Below the pieces are notes generated by a model. It did not search any database. It was not told the DNA's origin and was given only the letters and a program-made list of their open reading frames with translations. A program made the translations under genes and the position numbers. DNA of 64,000 nucleotides from Vitellaria paradoxa (lineage: Eukaryota; Streptophyta; Magnoliopsida; Ericales; Sapotaceae). Of the stretch, positions 50,700 through 60,959 are shown piece after piece; within the stretch, counting starts at the first letter, position 1; each line of letters opens with the position of its first letter. The stretch lies in assembly GCA_019916065.1 (NCBI GenBank), contig CM034233.1, forward strand, positions 6,578,516 to 6,642,515, written 5' to 3'.

Positions 50700-52268
50700 T
50701 AATAATAATAATTCAGTGTATTTGATAATTAATCTAAATAGTTGCCGTCCTCACAAACGGACAAGTAAATATTTGAATCATAAAAATGTAGCGGTGAATA
50801 ATTAGATGAAAAGATAAGTGGTCAAATAATAAAAGTGAGTGCTCAATTAAAATAAGTAGACAAATATATATATATGGTCACCGACCTTGAACTTGACAAG
50901 AATTTTACTTCTATACCTAAATTTGCCTTACCAACCGTTAAACTATTTACCCTGTTTTTAGAGATGGGATTAATTATCGTATTTAAAAGTTTACTGTACA
51001 TGTATATATTTTACATGTAATTTTACAAGAAGAGTGTTATTAATAATATTAATAGGAATTATCTTTGATGAATATTTTGAAACACAGACCATGGTTATTT
51101 TGAAACACAGACCATGGTTATTTTGAAGAATTGTAAGGATTGTAGTGGATAAATGCATTGCAGGAGTTGCGATGTAAGCATGAAAGATTGAGATGCAATC
51201 TTATTTTTTTTTCAAATGATTTAATAGTTCTAATTTAATTTAATTTTTTTCCAGATAATTTAATCATGATTTAATGGTTTAAATCATTTAGTGGTATAGA
51301 TCTCTCAATGATTTAATGACGTGAATCTTAACCGTTCATTTTTGCAATGCAACTCTAGAACCCAATTTTGAAAGGCATAGATTCAAACTTATTCAATATT
51401 AATCGTCATTGATAAATATTTCACATAAAAAGGTTTAATTCTATAACTACACATGTGTCTACAAAATTTTTTTGTTGAAATAATATCGTCCATAAATGAA
51501 CGCGTGAAATTATTGTAATTGAAAAAAAGGTAAACAACTAGGGATGGACAATGGCAATACAATGGAGGCACAAGTCACTTGGTTATTAGAATTATTATAC
51601 ATGTTTTATATTTTGTAATTAATTTTTTTTTAAAATTTATTTCTGTCAAAAATTTAATATAATTACCAGCTTTTAGTAAATTTAAGTATTTTAGCCTTTT
51701 TATGTGATATTTTTAATTTTGTCTCTATTAACGATAATAATATTTATTGACAATTCCATCGAATAATTGATAATGAGTTAATATTATTCATGTCCTCTTG
51801 CATGATGCATGATAATTAATGGGTACACAAGATTAAACTTTCAATTATTAACCAAAGTGTTTTTTGAGGGTTGTTTAGATGATAAAAAAATATAAAAATT
51901 TAATGTAAAAATGATGTATACCTAAATTTGATTAGAAAAAAATTGTTAATTTTTTTTTAACTTTTGATATATGTTATTAATTTAAACAGCCCATTCAATG
52001 GGAAAAAACCCAATTTCCATCACCGTACATTTGTCGACCGACATACCTACTGTTTTGCCAGTAGTAATTCGTCCGTTTGGCAAGTTAATTTTAAACGTTA
52101 TATAATCAGGAAAATTTATTAAAAAATATACCCAGAATAATAGAATGTAACGATTGTGAACATAATTTAAAATAATAAACTTATTTAAATTTACTTTAAT
52201 TATAACAAATCACTTTGATTCTATCTTTTGTAACTTTTTTACGATATTATTCTTAACTTTTACAAATA
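50700..52268. other. AT-rich intergenic DNA
   Basis: No gene. Contains the 23-bp direct repeat at 51074 and short (TA) and (AAT) tracts. Confidence 0.6.
51074..51128. repeat. 23-bp tandem duplication
   Basis: ATTTTGAAACACAGACCATG begins at 51074 and again at 51097, with TTGAAG starting a third partial unit. Confidence 0.92.
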
Positions 52269-52272
52269 TTAA

Positions 52273-52410
52273 AGTTTCATTTGGTATGTCGTAAACCTCT
52301 GAAAATTTTTAAAAATTTTTAAAAATTATTCACATTTTATATTATTGCACGAATTACAAATTCATAACTTATCTCGCTTTATCTTACTTTTTATCACTCC
52401 AAACATACCC
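52273..52410. mobile_element. Short MITE, 138 bp, TAA flanks
   Basis: Right end CACTCCAAACATACCC and left end AGTTTCATTTGGTATG form an imperfect inverted pair. TAA flanks both sides (52270-52272 and 52411-52413). Interior TTGCACGAATTACAAATTCA and TTATCTCGCTTTATC relate it to the element at 15391-15520. Confidence 0.65.
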
Positions 52411-52419
52411 TAAATCAAA

Positions 52420-53517
52420 AAAATTAAACAAGATAAAAAAGTTTAATTAAGTAGCATTTGGAGTTAAAAAAATTAAAAGTTAATGTAAAGTGATATAAAA
52501 GTGACATATGGTAAACTTTAATCGAAGAAAATTAAAAATTTTTAGAGTTATTTTTAAAGTTTTGTTAAAAAAATTTAGAAGTTCAAATAGAGCATTATTT
52601 TAATTAATTCCTTCCATAGTTGAATGGAACTGTGCATGAACCATGCAACAATAACAGTACCCAATCTTGGTGTTTAGCACTATTAATTGAAGGTAAGCTT
52701 AGACAGATTCTTGATGCAGATGCTTGTTTGGTATCAGATCAATTGTAGAGAGAGAGAGAGAGAGAGAAAAAAAAAAGGTGATATTTAAACAGGAAGAATC
52801 AAATTAAAGTAATAATTTCCTCAAATGTCAACAAAGGAAAGTTCCGTTGCCAGCTAAAGCAATGGCATCACCAGAAAAAGAACTGAAGTTTTTTGATGGA
52901 AGGTGATACTCTTAGACATCAGAGATCGATCGAGCTAGCTAGCCAATTTGTGCAAATATAATATAAAACTACCTTTAGGTATATGTATATGTATGGGCAT
53001 ATACATATATATATAAAATACATATAAGCCTGCATATTTTTTTGAGAAGTTCCCATGCGATCGAACTTATAAGTTAATTGCATCAATTAAACAGCGGTTT
53101 AGAGTTTAAAAGTCTAAGACTAACATTTGACAACAATATATTACAAACGTTTATGCCTGAGTTGGCTGTTTCTATGTGTCGGCAGGGGGGAAATTAATTA
53201 TAGAACTGACATGATGAACAATCTAAATCAATCAAAGCGGTGATCAGTATATTTCAATGTATAATTTAAGCAATGATGGCAAATGTTTAAGCTAGAAGAA
53301 CTCATCAACAATGATGCAAGGCCAATTAAAGTTGAAAACAACAATGTCTTTGTCTGTTTAATTATTACAAAGACCGGAGGTCGTTGACATTAACGTTAAC
53401 ATCTTCTCCACAAACAGGGTATTGGTGGACGAAAATGATTGCAGAAACAAGGAGCCCTAGCTTCATTATAACTCCACCCAAAAATAAAAATAAATTAAAC
53501 ACTAGCTTATATCTAAT

Positions 53518-53548
<31 letters not shown>

Positions 53549-54230
53549 CTATGACGAAACCTTTGCTTCGTTGGCACGAAAGCATATTATGGGACCCTCA
53601 GCAGCACAAGACAGCTTTAGTCCACCTGAATGGCCCTTTTCTTTTGTGCCAAAGTAAGGAGTTTTTCCCTCGGATACGATTTGGCTTTGGTCCAATTCAT
53701 TTTGCGCTTTTCTATCATCACTTCTTCCCCCACATTGATCATGGTCATGATCATCACCATCATAGTGGGTTTTATAATTTCCTTTCTCATCTTAAATTGT
53801 AATTTGATCAAGAACTGACATAATTAATTATACATCCTTTTTAACACTTGGGATGGTGATCTCCCAAAATTATAAAAATGTCATGAATTATATAAAATTT
53901 TATAAATAAACTATGCATATACACATAGATTAGTTACCTTCCGTATGTTTAAGCCTTAAATATTGAGAAAATTTTTATTGTTATATGATACTCTTTAATA
54001 TCAAATAGTGTGTTACTTTTTGAATCCTTCGTAAAAAGTTCTTGATAATAGGATAAAAGAATAATATTGGATACAGTTTTTACATCTAATCAAATAAACT
54101 ACTCAAGTATCAATTTTTGTAGTTTAGGAATATATATATCACCAATATCGCATAACACTTTTAATTTTAACACTCATCAGATAGAAGAAAAGCCTATTTT
54201 TTATAATGTTCATATTTTTTTTAAGAGATT
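52420..54230. other. Intergenic DNA without a supported gene
   Basis: AT-rich, with (GA)n at 52747-52767 and (AT)n at 53522-53548. A short frame at 53551-53802 (84 aa) ends in a His/Asp-rich stretch (HIDHGHDHHHHSG). It lies right after the (AT)n tract and lacks any recognised domain, so it is not called as a gene. Confidence 0.5.
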
Positions 54231-54235
54231 AAGTC

Positions 54236-54600
54236 TGTTAGAGTAAGAAAAACAAGAAAAATTCTAAAGAAGAACTATGTATTTCGTATACTAAAATAAA
54301 TAAAATGTTTTTAAGAATCAACTATACAAAATAATAGAATACGCTAATGTTAATCAAGAAAACAAGATATTCTATAATTATATACAAGACGATGTGAGAT
54401 TCGGAGAATATTCTAACAGAGCCATGGGCTGAATGTGATTAAACGTCTAGACCTTACCAATCTTAACAAAGACTATCACTCATGGCTTACAATCCTAGCT
54501 GTGGAAAGCAACGTACCCGAAAAAGCATAATCCAACAGGGGGTTGAGATGTGACTCAAACCGGTCTCTGATGCAAGAGTTGGTGATTGATGCAGATCCAT
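54236..54600 (+). mobile_element. LTR retrotransposon fragment (LTR plus start of internal region)
   Basis: A 183-bp segment (54236-54418) begins TGTTAGA and ends TCTAACA, the perfect inverted termini of a plant LTR. It is followed directly by GAGCCATGGGCTG. In intact Copia-type elements the LTR is followed by the initiator-Met primer-binding site TGGTATCAGAGC; here only the GAGC end remains, suggesting a deletion of about eight bases. No second LTR or coding domain was found to the right. Confidence 0.55.
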
Positions 54601-54824
54601 AATTAGAACAAAAGTGAATGTTTAAAGTTCCTGAATACTCGTAGCTAGAAACCTAGCTCCCTTTAATTGCACTCATTGTTAAAATATATAGTTGAAACTT
54701 ATGTGTGCCCATTTACTTAAGTGAATTTAAAATTATTATGATGTTTCTGGTAAATTTGGACTTTCGGTGGAGAACTTTTATGCTCTTTGGATTTTATTTT
54801 ATTTTTATTTTTTGTTATTTTATA

Positions 54825-54856
<32 letters not shown>

Positions 54857-54904
54857 ATTCCGTAAAATCTTTCAAGATGTTTTAAACATTGCAACAGCAG
54901 CATT

Positions 54905-55470
54905 CTTATACTCGTACCCGAGAAGTACTCGCTTCACCCGCCCTGTTTGGGGAGGGTATGGAGATGTTAATAGCGGGGACAGGGACGGGTATAGAGATTT
55001 GAAATGTTACCCACATGGGTACGGGGACGGATACGATAGCCCCCACCCCGCCTCGTACCCGTTTAAATATTTATTTGTTAATTTTGTTGGCGTGGTGACT
55101 CCTTTAGAAGTCCCACATCGGTTTCTCACAAAAAAGTGAAGGTCTTGCGAGGTTATAAATAAAGACCACTTCATCTTTGGTTAAGTGCACCAGTCAAAGT
55201 CAAATATTATATGTATATTTTTAATTTTTATTTAATATATATATGTAATATAATTTTTTATTTAATATATATAATAATTTTAAATATTTATTTTATACAT
55301 ATAATATATAATTTGTAATAGTTAATATATTTGACAGGTAAACGGGGATGGGGATGGGGAATTCATTATTTTGTGGAGACGGGTATTGGAAAATTTTTTT
55401 TCCCCGAAACGGAGACGGGGACGGGGACGGGGACGGGGAAGGTCATACCCGCCCCGTTGACATCCATAAG
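54905..55470. mobile_element. GC-rich-ended repeat element, probable non-autonomous transposon
   Basis: Two GC-rich blocks (54913-55065 and 55335-55465) made of GGGTACGGGGACGG-like and ACCCGCCC-like words bracket an AT-rich middle. The right block includes a GGGGAC hexamer array at 55411-55440. Such GGGGACGGG/ACCCGCCCCG subterminal repeats are common in plant DNA transposons. The family and the exact ends were not determined. Confidence 0.45.
55110..55204 (+). promoter_or_regulatory. snRNA-type promoter signals (USE, TATA, 3'-end box)
   Basis: GTCCCACATCG at 55110-55120 matches the plant snRNA upstream sequence element RTCCCACATCG exactly. A TATA box (TATAAATA) lies at 55154-55161, leaving 33 bp between them, the spacing known for Pol II-type snRNA genes (Pol III types are about 10 bp shorter). 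At 55191-55204 the sequence CA-N5-AGTCAAA fits the plant snRNA 3'-end box. No snRNA body fits between the expected start (about 55,185) and that box. Confidence 0.55.
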
Positions 55471-55500
55471 CTTACCTGATTGTCTTGTGGAATGTTGTAT

Positions 55501-55552
55501 TTATAGCGATGTAAATAATAAATATATTTATAGCGATGTAAATAATAAATAT
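55501..55552. repeat. 27-bp tandem duplication
   Basis: TTATAGCGATGTAAATAATA begins at 55501 and 55528. Two near-identical units. Confidence 0.9.
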
Positions 55553-56274
55553 AATAATACATTTGGCTGCATTCGTGCCTCCAGGTATTTCCTTTCCTCC
55601 ATTACTTTAAATGCATTTCACTTTTCATTTAATACCTCATACCTTTCATTAAATGCATTTGGTAGCTAAATATGGCTATATAGCCGAAATTCAGTTATCA
55701 AACTGTATACCTGTTAAATCTATCAACCACTTGTAACGAGATGAACTAATTTAATTTCCTTCACGGTGATAAATGTATAGTCCAGTCATAACTAGGGCGT
55801 ATTTATGGTTACAAGCTTATATTAATACTATGGGATTCATGCCTAACATTTATTAGCCGCTATACCAAGGGGCGAACAAATTAACTTCTGAGATCCTCGA
55901 CGATCACCACGTGTCAGCATATCATCCATCAATACTTATAGATAAATGATAAATAGAAATAAATATATAATATAAATATTATATAGATAGAAATTTAAAT
56001 GAATTTAATTTAAAATTAAGTTATTAATTTATTTAAATTATATAAAATTATATAGATTCAAATTAATTTTAGTCTGGAATCAAAGAAAGCTATTAAAAAA
56101 GGTTTTTATGTTGTGACTTAGAATAAACTAAACCTTTTTCCGCGGGAGAACGGAATAACAATTTATTCTTATGGAACATCTAGGAACAAGAAGATTTAAT
56201 CGGAAATATCGACAAATTCTTGTGGAGTCCAAAGAAATCCAAAGAAATGAAATAAAAAAAGGGGGTCAACGGGT

Positions 56275-56359
56275 CCAATTTTATCTCTATCGAATTTTTA
56301 TATCAGAATAGCGGATATAGTCATGATTCAAAGGGTCAGGTCCACTTACTTTTACTTTT
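56275..56359 (-). promoter_or_regulatory. Relic of the plastid psbD light-responsive promoter
   Basis: The minus strand reads AAAGTAAGTGGACCTGACCC, then TTTGAATCATGACTATATCC and GCTATTCTGATATAAAAATT. This corresponds to the AAG-box, the upstream activating region and the -10 part of the psbD blue-light-responsive promoter. In the nucleus it has no plastid polymerase and is presumed inert. Confidence 0.75.
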
Positions 56360-56669
56360 TCTTTTGTTTGTTGATTTTTAATTTTTATAATGGATTTGAT
56401 TGATATAATGGAAAGTAGGGATATTTGGCGATTCAAGAGGCGACTTATCATTATTCATACAAATTCTAATTTATTGAGCAAACGTTCAACTTTATAACTA
56501 CTATACTATAATTATAATATAATTCATTATAATAGACTCTAACTCATTAGAATGATAACTTATTCTATTTATATAGTTGATTACTTTTTTTATTACAAAT
56601 ATTAACAATATCTCCATTCTCCCTTCAAAAATAAATACTATGACTAGAGTTTTATGAAAAATAGGACAA

Positions 56670-56741
56670 AGCCCCTTATCAGATTTGAACCGATGACTTA
56701 CGCTTTATCATGGCGTTACTCTACCACTGAGTTAAAAGGGC
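56670..56741 (-). pseudogene. trnT: trnT-GGU relic (plastid tRNA-Thr)
   Basis: A 72-nt tRNA-like sequence on the minus strand with acceptor stem GCCCTTT/AAGGGGC, D-arm CTCAGTGGTAGAG and T-arm TCGGTTCAAATCTGA. The anticodon loop reads ATGATAA, so the anticodon is GAU instead of the plastid GGU, and the anticodon stem has a C-A mismatch (ACGCC/AGCGT). These differences from the plastid gene as I know it are G-to-A or C-to-T transitions, the usual decay of nuclear plastid DNA. It is not expected to act as tRNA-Thr. Confidence 0.85.
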
Positions 56742-56915
56742 CTATTTGATTCAATTCTTAAATGAGTCACTATGTGGATAAAATATATCTATGTACATAT
56801 ATTATATACATAAGTACATGCAGTAGACTCATAGTGGCTAGTTAGTGGTTCATTTTTGAATAAGAAATTTTATTTACCTAGAGGTCAAAGGGTCCAAGGC
56901 CATTTCTATTGTAAG

Positions 56916-57092
56916 CCACGCGTCGAAATTATAGTGCTTCTGGGGGATGCTACGTGTCAACCAAAAATTGTTCGGTATAGAACCACGTGTCACAAGATAA
57001 AGTGTTCGGTCAATGACCACGTGTCCATAGTAATAAATGTTCGGCATTGGGCCACGTGTCGTTCCGTTCTATTGTTCGACACTCCACGTGTC
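56916..57092 (+). repeat. Six-unit ~34-bp tandem array, each unit with a CCACGTGTC site
   Basis: The core occurs at 56916 (CCACGCGTC), 56950 (CTACGTGTC), 56983, 57017, 57052 and 57084 (all CCACGTGTC), spacings 34, 33, 34, 35 and 32 bp. In the later units a second word precedes it by about 10-15 bases: GTTCGGTAT, GTTCGGTCA, GTTCGGCAT, GTTCGACAC. CACGTGTC is the core of ABRE/G-box elements bound by bZIP and bHLH factors. Another CCACGTGTCAG stands alone at 55908-55918. Whether the array is a minisatellite or an enhancer is not decided by sequence. Confidence 0.9.
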
Positions 57093-57099
57093 AGAGTCT

Positions 57100-58140
57100 T
57101 ATTTTTACCCAACACAAAACATAATGTGACAGCTAAGATCGGTGGAGACTTTTAAAAAAGTGTTGGGCATTTGAAGATTTGAAAAAAGTTAAAAAAAAAA
57201 AAAAAACTAACATTGAAGTGATGTAAAAATAATACGTAATGAAATTTGATTGAAGAAAATTAAAAATTTTTAAAATTTTTTGAAAAAATTTAGTGCATAT
57301 ATATATATATATATATATCTATATATATGTTGTGTAAACCAAATGGATAGGACGCCCCCCGAATTAATAATGAAACCCTTTGAATAGGATTCTAGCCTGT
57401 TCATTTCAAAATAACAGGCTTTTGATTTGAGCCCAATTTACTTTTGGACAGCGCACATATTGTCCAGCATAAGTTTTACTAAAAAGCGGTACAATCATAC
57501 ATAGATTTCATTTGCTAACAAATTTTACGCTAAAAGATCAATAAAAAATAAATTAAATGTTTAAACTAGTTTGGAAAAAAAAAAAAAAAACTAACTTTTA
57601 TTCATACTTTTGTGAATAGATTATTTAATACCGACTGAAATAAAAGTTTTTTTTTTTTTTTGGTAATTAGACTGAAATAAAAGTTGAATGTTTTATACAA
57701 AAAATGATTATGGTGCCTTTATAATTAATTGAGTAGTATTAAATTGTATTTGGTAACTAGTAAGTCTAGATTTAAATTTTAACGGTAACTTCAGAAATTG
57801 GGAAGCAATTAATTTTTCAACAACTTTATAATTTATTAAAAAAATTTATTTTTTTATAATTTTGTAATTTTCTTATATATAATGGGTAAAATTTGGCTTT
57901 AGAATTTTATACGTAAGGTATTACAGGGATTGTGGAGATTGGGTAAGAGGGTTTTTAGAAAGTCAATAAAAATTGTAAATCTTGAAAAAATTAAGAAAAA
58001 AAATTCTTATTTTCTTTTAATTTTATTTTGCTTTTGTGATCTCAAGCCTTTTTTTTTTCGCAAAAATTTAGTTTATTTAGTCCAAAAAACTAAGTAACCA
58101 AACACACATAATTTTTTTTAAGTGAAAAATTATAAAAATC
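57100..58140. other. AT-rich intergenic DNA right of the G-box array
   Basis: No gene. Holds (AT)n at about 57297-57330 and, at 57405-57470, one copy of a duplicated segment found again at 59470-59545. Confidence 0.6.
57405..57470 (+). repeat. Segmental duplicate, copy 1
   Basis: AACAGGCTTTTGATTTGAGCC and CAATTTACTTTTGGA followed by CACATATT recur at 59490-59545 (copy 2: GCAGGCTTACAATTTGAGCC, CAATTTACTTTTGGA, ACATATT). Confidence 0.8.
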
Positions 58141-58143
58141 TAA

Positions 58144-58470
58144 GGGCCCATTTGGTTTGTTTTTCTATTTTTTATTTTCTATTTTTGTTTTTTATTTTCT
58201 GTTTTGAATTCATTTTTCATTTTGTGCTTTTAAAAATAAAGAAAATAGGTTAAAACTCATTTGTTTACTTGTGTTTTTAAATTTTGTTTTCGAAAATTAA
58301 AATGATTTTACACATTAAATAAAAAATGACAAAAATTCGTTTTGAGAGTTTGTAACAAAAAATAAAGAAAATCTCAAAATAAAGAAAATAGAGCATTTTT
58401 TATTTCATCGTTTTGAGAGTTTTAACACATAAAAAAAAACAGAGAATAGAAAAATAAACCAAATACCACC
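58144..58470. mobile_element. Tourist-like MITE, 327 bp, TAA flanks
   Basis: Left end GGGCCCATTTGGTTTGTTTT and right end (reverse complement) GGTGGTATTTGGTTTATTTT match over about 20 bases and continue TTCTAT. TAA flanks both sides (58141-58143 and 58471-58473). Subterminal TTTCTATTTTTTATTTTCT words resemble those of the 42271-43304 element. Confidence 0.82.
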
Positions 58471-58474
58471 TAAC

Positions 58475-60745
58475 TTAAAAAGTTCATGCAAAACGGGGCC
58501 ATAACCATGGTTATGCAATGAGTTGTGCAGCTTGTGCCTAATCATCTAATTTAAAAATAAAAACATATTCAGATACTCTTTAATTACAAAAGCATTATAG
58601 TTACTTTATTTTGGTTGGTTTTTCAACAATTTTTTTTATTAAAATAGCATTTTCTTTTATTTCTGGACAGTCAACTTGTAAAAAATAAAAAATAAAAAAG
58701 ATGTGGAGTAAAATATGTTATATGCATACATTAGTAGAGAAGCTATACATGAACATTCTATTCACACGTCTTAACAACCTTCCGCCACCAGAGCAACACA
58801 TTGCTTTTAACTTGGAATATATTAAAGGGACTTCCAAGTATTTTGTTGTGTGACATATCTTATCATCTTTATGCAACATATTAGTAAATAACGACAAATA
58901 CAAATAGATGAAAGGAAAAAAAAGACATAATAAAAGAATATAAGATTAACGTGATTTGATAACTTACTTACATTTAGAAATAAGAAGAATTACGATAATT
59001 ATCTGAAAAAATTTGAAGAACCCTTAGAGAAATCTCACATCTTGCCCTTAACTTTTTTTTTTTTTTTTCAATCCTAACCTTATAAAATTTTAATTTGAAC
59101 TTAAATTTGATGTACAATACATTTTAGATATATAGGAACTAGAAATTCGATCAAAACTGGACTAAAAAAACTGCCTCTTAAAAATTTGAAACGTAATACT
59201 TACTGGGATGGGGTTCCTAGTGAGTATTCTTATAACGATATTAAACCGTGCGTGTGGTTGATTTGAAAAAATACTATTTTTTTTCTCAATATTAATAGTT
59301 TATTATCTTTTTTTTTTTAATTTTCTCTTATATATGCATCTCAAAATTCCTATTTAATTTAATTATATTTTTCACCTATGTTAACTTAAAAAATAAAAAC
59401 TAAAAAAACCAAATGCCTTGACAGCCTACTACATAGTACAAAATAAGTTTCTCCCCCAGATTCAAGCCTAGCCTTCTCGTTCCCGAATGCAGGCTTACAA
59501 TTTGAGCCCAATTTACTTTTGGAGAAGGGACATATTAGCCCATATGTTTCAGTTAACAATGTTACCCAACTATAAGATTATTCAAGAAAACAAAACCTCA
59601 ATTATGTGACATGTTATCATTTAATCATTTTTTAAATTAAAAAAAATCGTTAATTAAGTATTTTTTAATTACAAAAATACTACTACCATATGATTCTGGT
59701 TGACTTTCTATAAGCTTTTTTTACGGTAGACTGCTATTTTCTTTGTGTGTTAAAAACAATGATTTCACTACAGAAAAAGAAAAATTGCACGAGAGAGGAA
59801 ATAGTAAAGCAAAATAAAATTAAAAAATATTAAATTTATTATTGTTATTTAATTAGCTATAAATTGAATATATATTTATTAAAAAATTTCAATTTTATTT
59901 AATGAACTAAATAATAATAAGCATATATTAGTAGCTTTATTTTTTAAATATTTTTTGGATGGCAAATTCTTGTTCGAATGCAAACGTTGGTAAATTTTGG
60001 TAGACGCTCCCAAATGGCCCTAGCCCAATTCCACTTGGCTCCCCTACTATTTTTCCTTTTGCTCTTTTTTTTTTTTTTTTTTTTAATTTTAGGCTTTTAT
60101 TTTCATCCAAGGACTGATGAAACAATTTTTGTAGGTCTCATTGTATTGACTTTTTCTCTTCAATTTTTACATTGTAATTATCTCTACATTTATTATAAAT
60201 TGAATTTGTATATTTAATCATTATATGAAAATGGACGGTTAAGATTTAAAAATTAAAAAAATGAAAAATTGTGGGGGGCGCAGGTCCAGCCCAATTAGTG
60301 AAGTCCGTAAGGAATGGTATTATCAAGGTTGGATCTAAGGCCTTCGACTGTCCCCAAAACCCGATATCCGTTTAACTTTCCAAAATTTAATGTATAAAAG
60401 CATTAATAATAATGTTATTGGATATCGTTAATCGTGCCTGAACCCCTCATTTAAGCGTCAACTCGCACGGGTCGTGCATGAAAAAATACGAAATGTTGGT
60501 TGTGTTTGAAGGTGTAATTTTCAGTAATTTTTAATATTTTTTATCAAAAATTATTTGTTATAATTTTTGATTTATGTGGTAAAATAAGTAGTAATTTTTA
60601 ATTATTTTTTGTAACTTTTGAGTATTTGGTAAAATTTTTAGTAACTTTTAATATTTTTTAATAATTTGTGACAACTTTTAGTAATTTTTAATAATTTTTG
60701 ATAACTTTTGAGTTGACTGTAGTAGAATAAAAAAGTGACAAAAGT
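58475..60745. other. AT-rich intergenic DNA
   Basis: No gene. Contains copy 2 of the duplicated segment (59470-59545), a poly-T tract at 60067-60084, and from 60,500 onwards reiterated TTTTTAGTAACTTTT/GTATTTGGTAAAAT words shared with 49.4 and 63.9 kb. Confidence 0.6.
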
Positions 60746-60750
60746 TAAGC

Positions 60751-60955
60751 TTAGTTTGGGAAAATTAGCACTAGCTAACTAGCATGTGCTAATTTTTTGG
60801 GAATACAAAATTTCTAAGATATTGACATTTATACCTTCATGTGCTAAAAATTTGCTAATAACTTAGGTAAATTAGTAAAGGTAATCGGGTAATTTTTGTA
60901 TTTATTAGTAGCTAGCTACAAATTAGTTAGTGCTAACTTCGAGTTCCCAAATACT
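60751..60955. mobile_element. MITE-like element with long inverted ends
   Basis: Left TTAGTTTGGGAAAATTAGCA then CTAGCTAACTAGC; right, reversed, TTAGTATTTGGGAACTCGAA then GTTAGCACTAACTAAT and GTAGCTAGCTAC. About 205 bp. Ends are imperfect and no flanking duplication is certain. Confidence 0.6.
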
Positions 60956-60959
60956 AAAA

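Larger units (their letters stand above)
56085..56880 (-). other. Nuclear insertion of plastid DNA (trnT-psbD spacer region)
   Basis: Read on the minus strand, the segment holds, in plastid order, the trnE-trnT spacer side, a trnT-GGU-like tRNA sequence and the long trnT-psbD spacer including the psbD light-responsive promoter. Direct reading shows the tRNA and promoter blocks; assignment to plastid origin rests on knowledge of chloroplast genome order. Both outer limits are approximate, since the flanks are also AT-rich. No psbD coding sequence is included. Confidence 0.8.

Noticed and set aside
55110..55260. Intact U-snRNA gene
   Set aside because: Promoter signals are present, but no snRNA-like sequence follows and the 3'-end box lies only a few bases past the expected start.
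56670..56741. Functional nuclear tRNA gene
   Set aside because: Anticodon and stem are altered from plastid trnT, and the flanks are plastid spacer DNA, so it is a relic.
56856..57155. 99-aa open frame over the G-box array
   Set aside because: The frame is a by-product of the 34-bp repeat and the unit length is not a multiple of three, so units are read in shifting frames.
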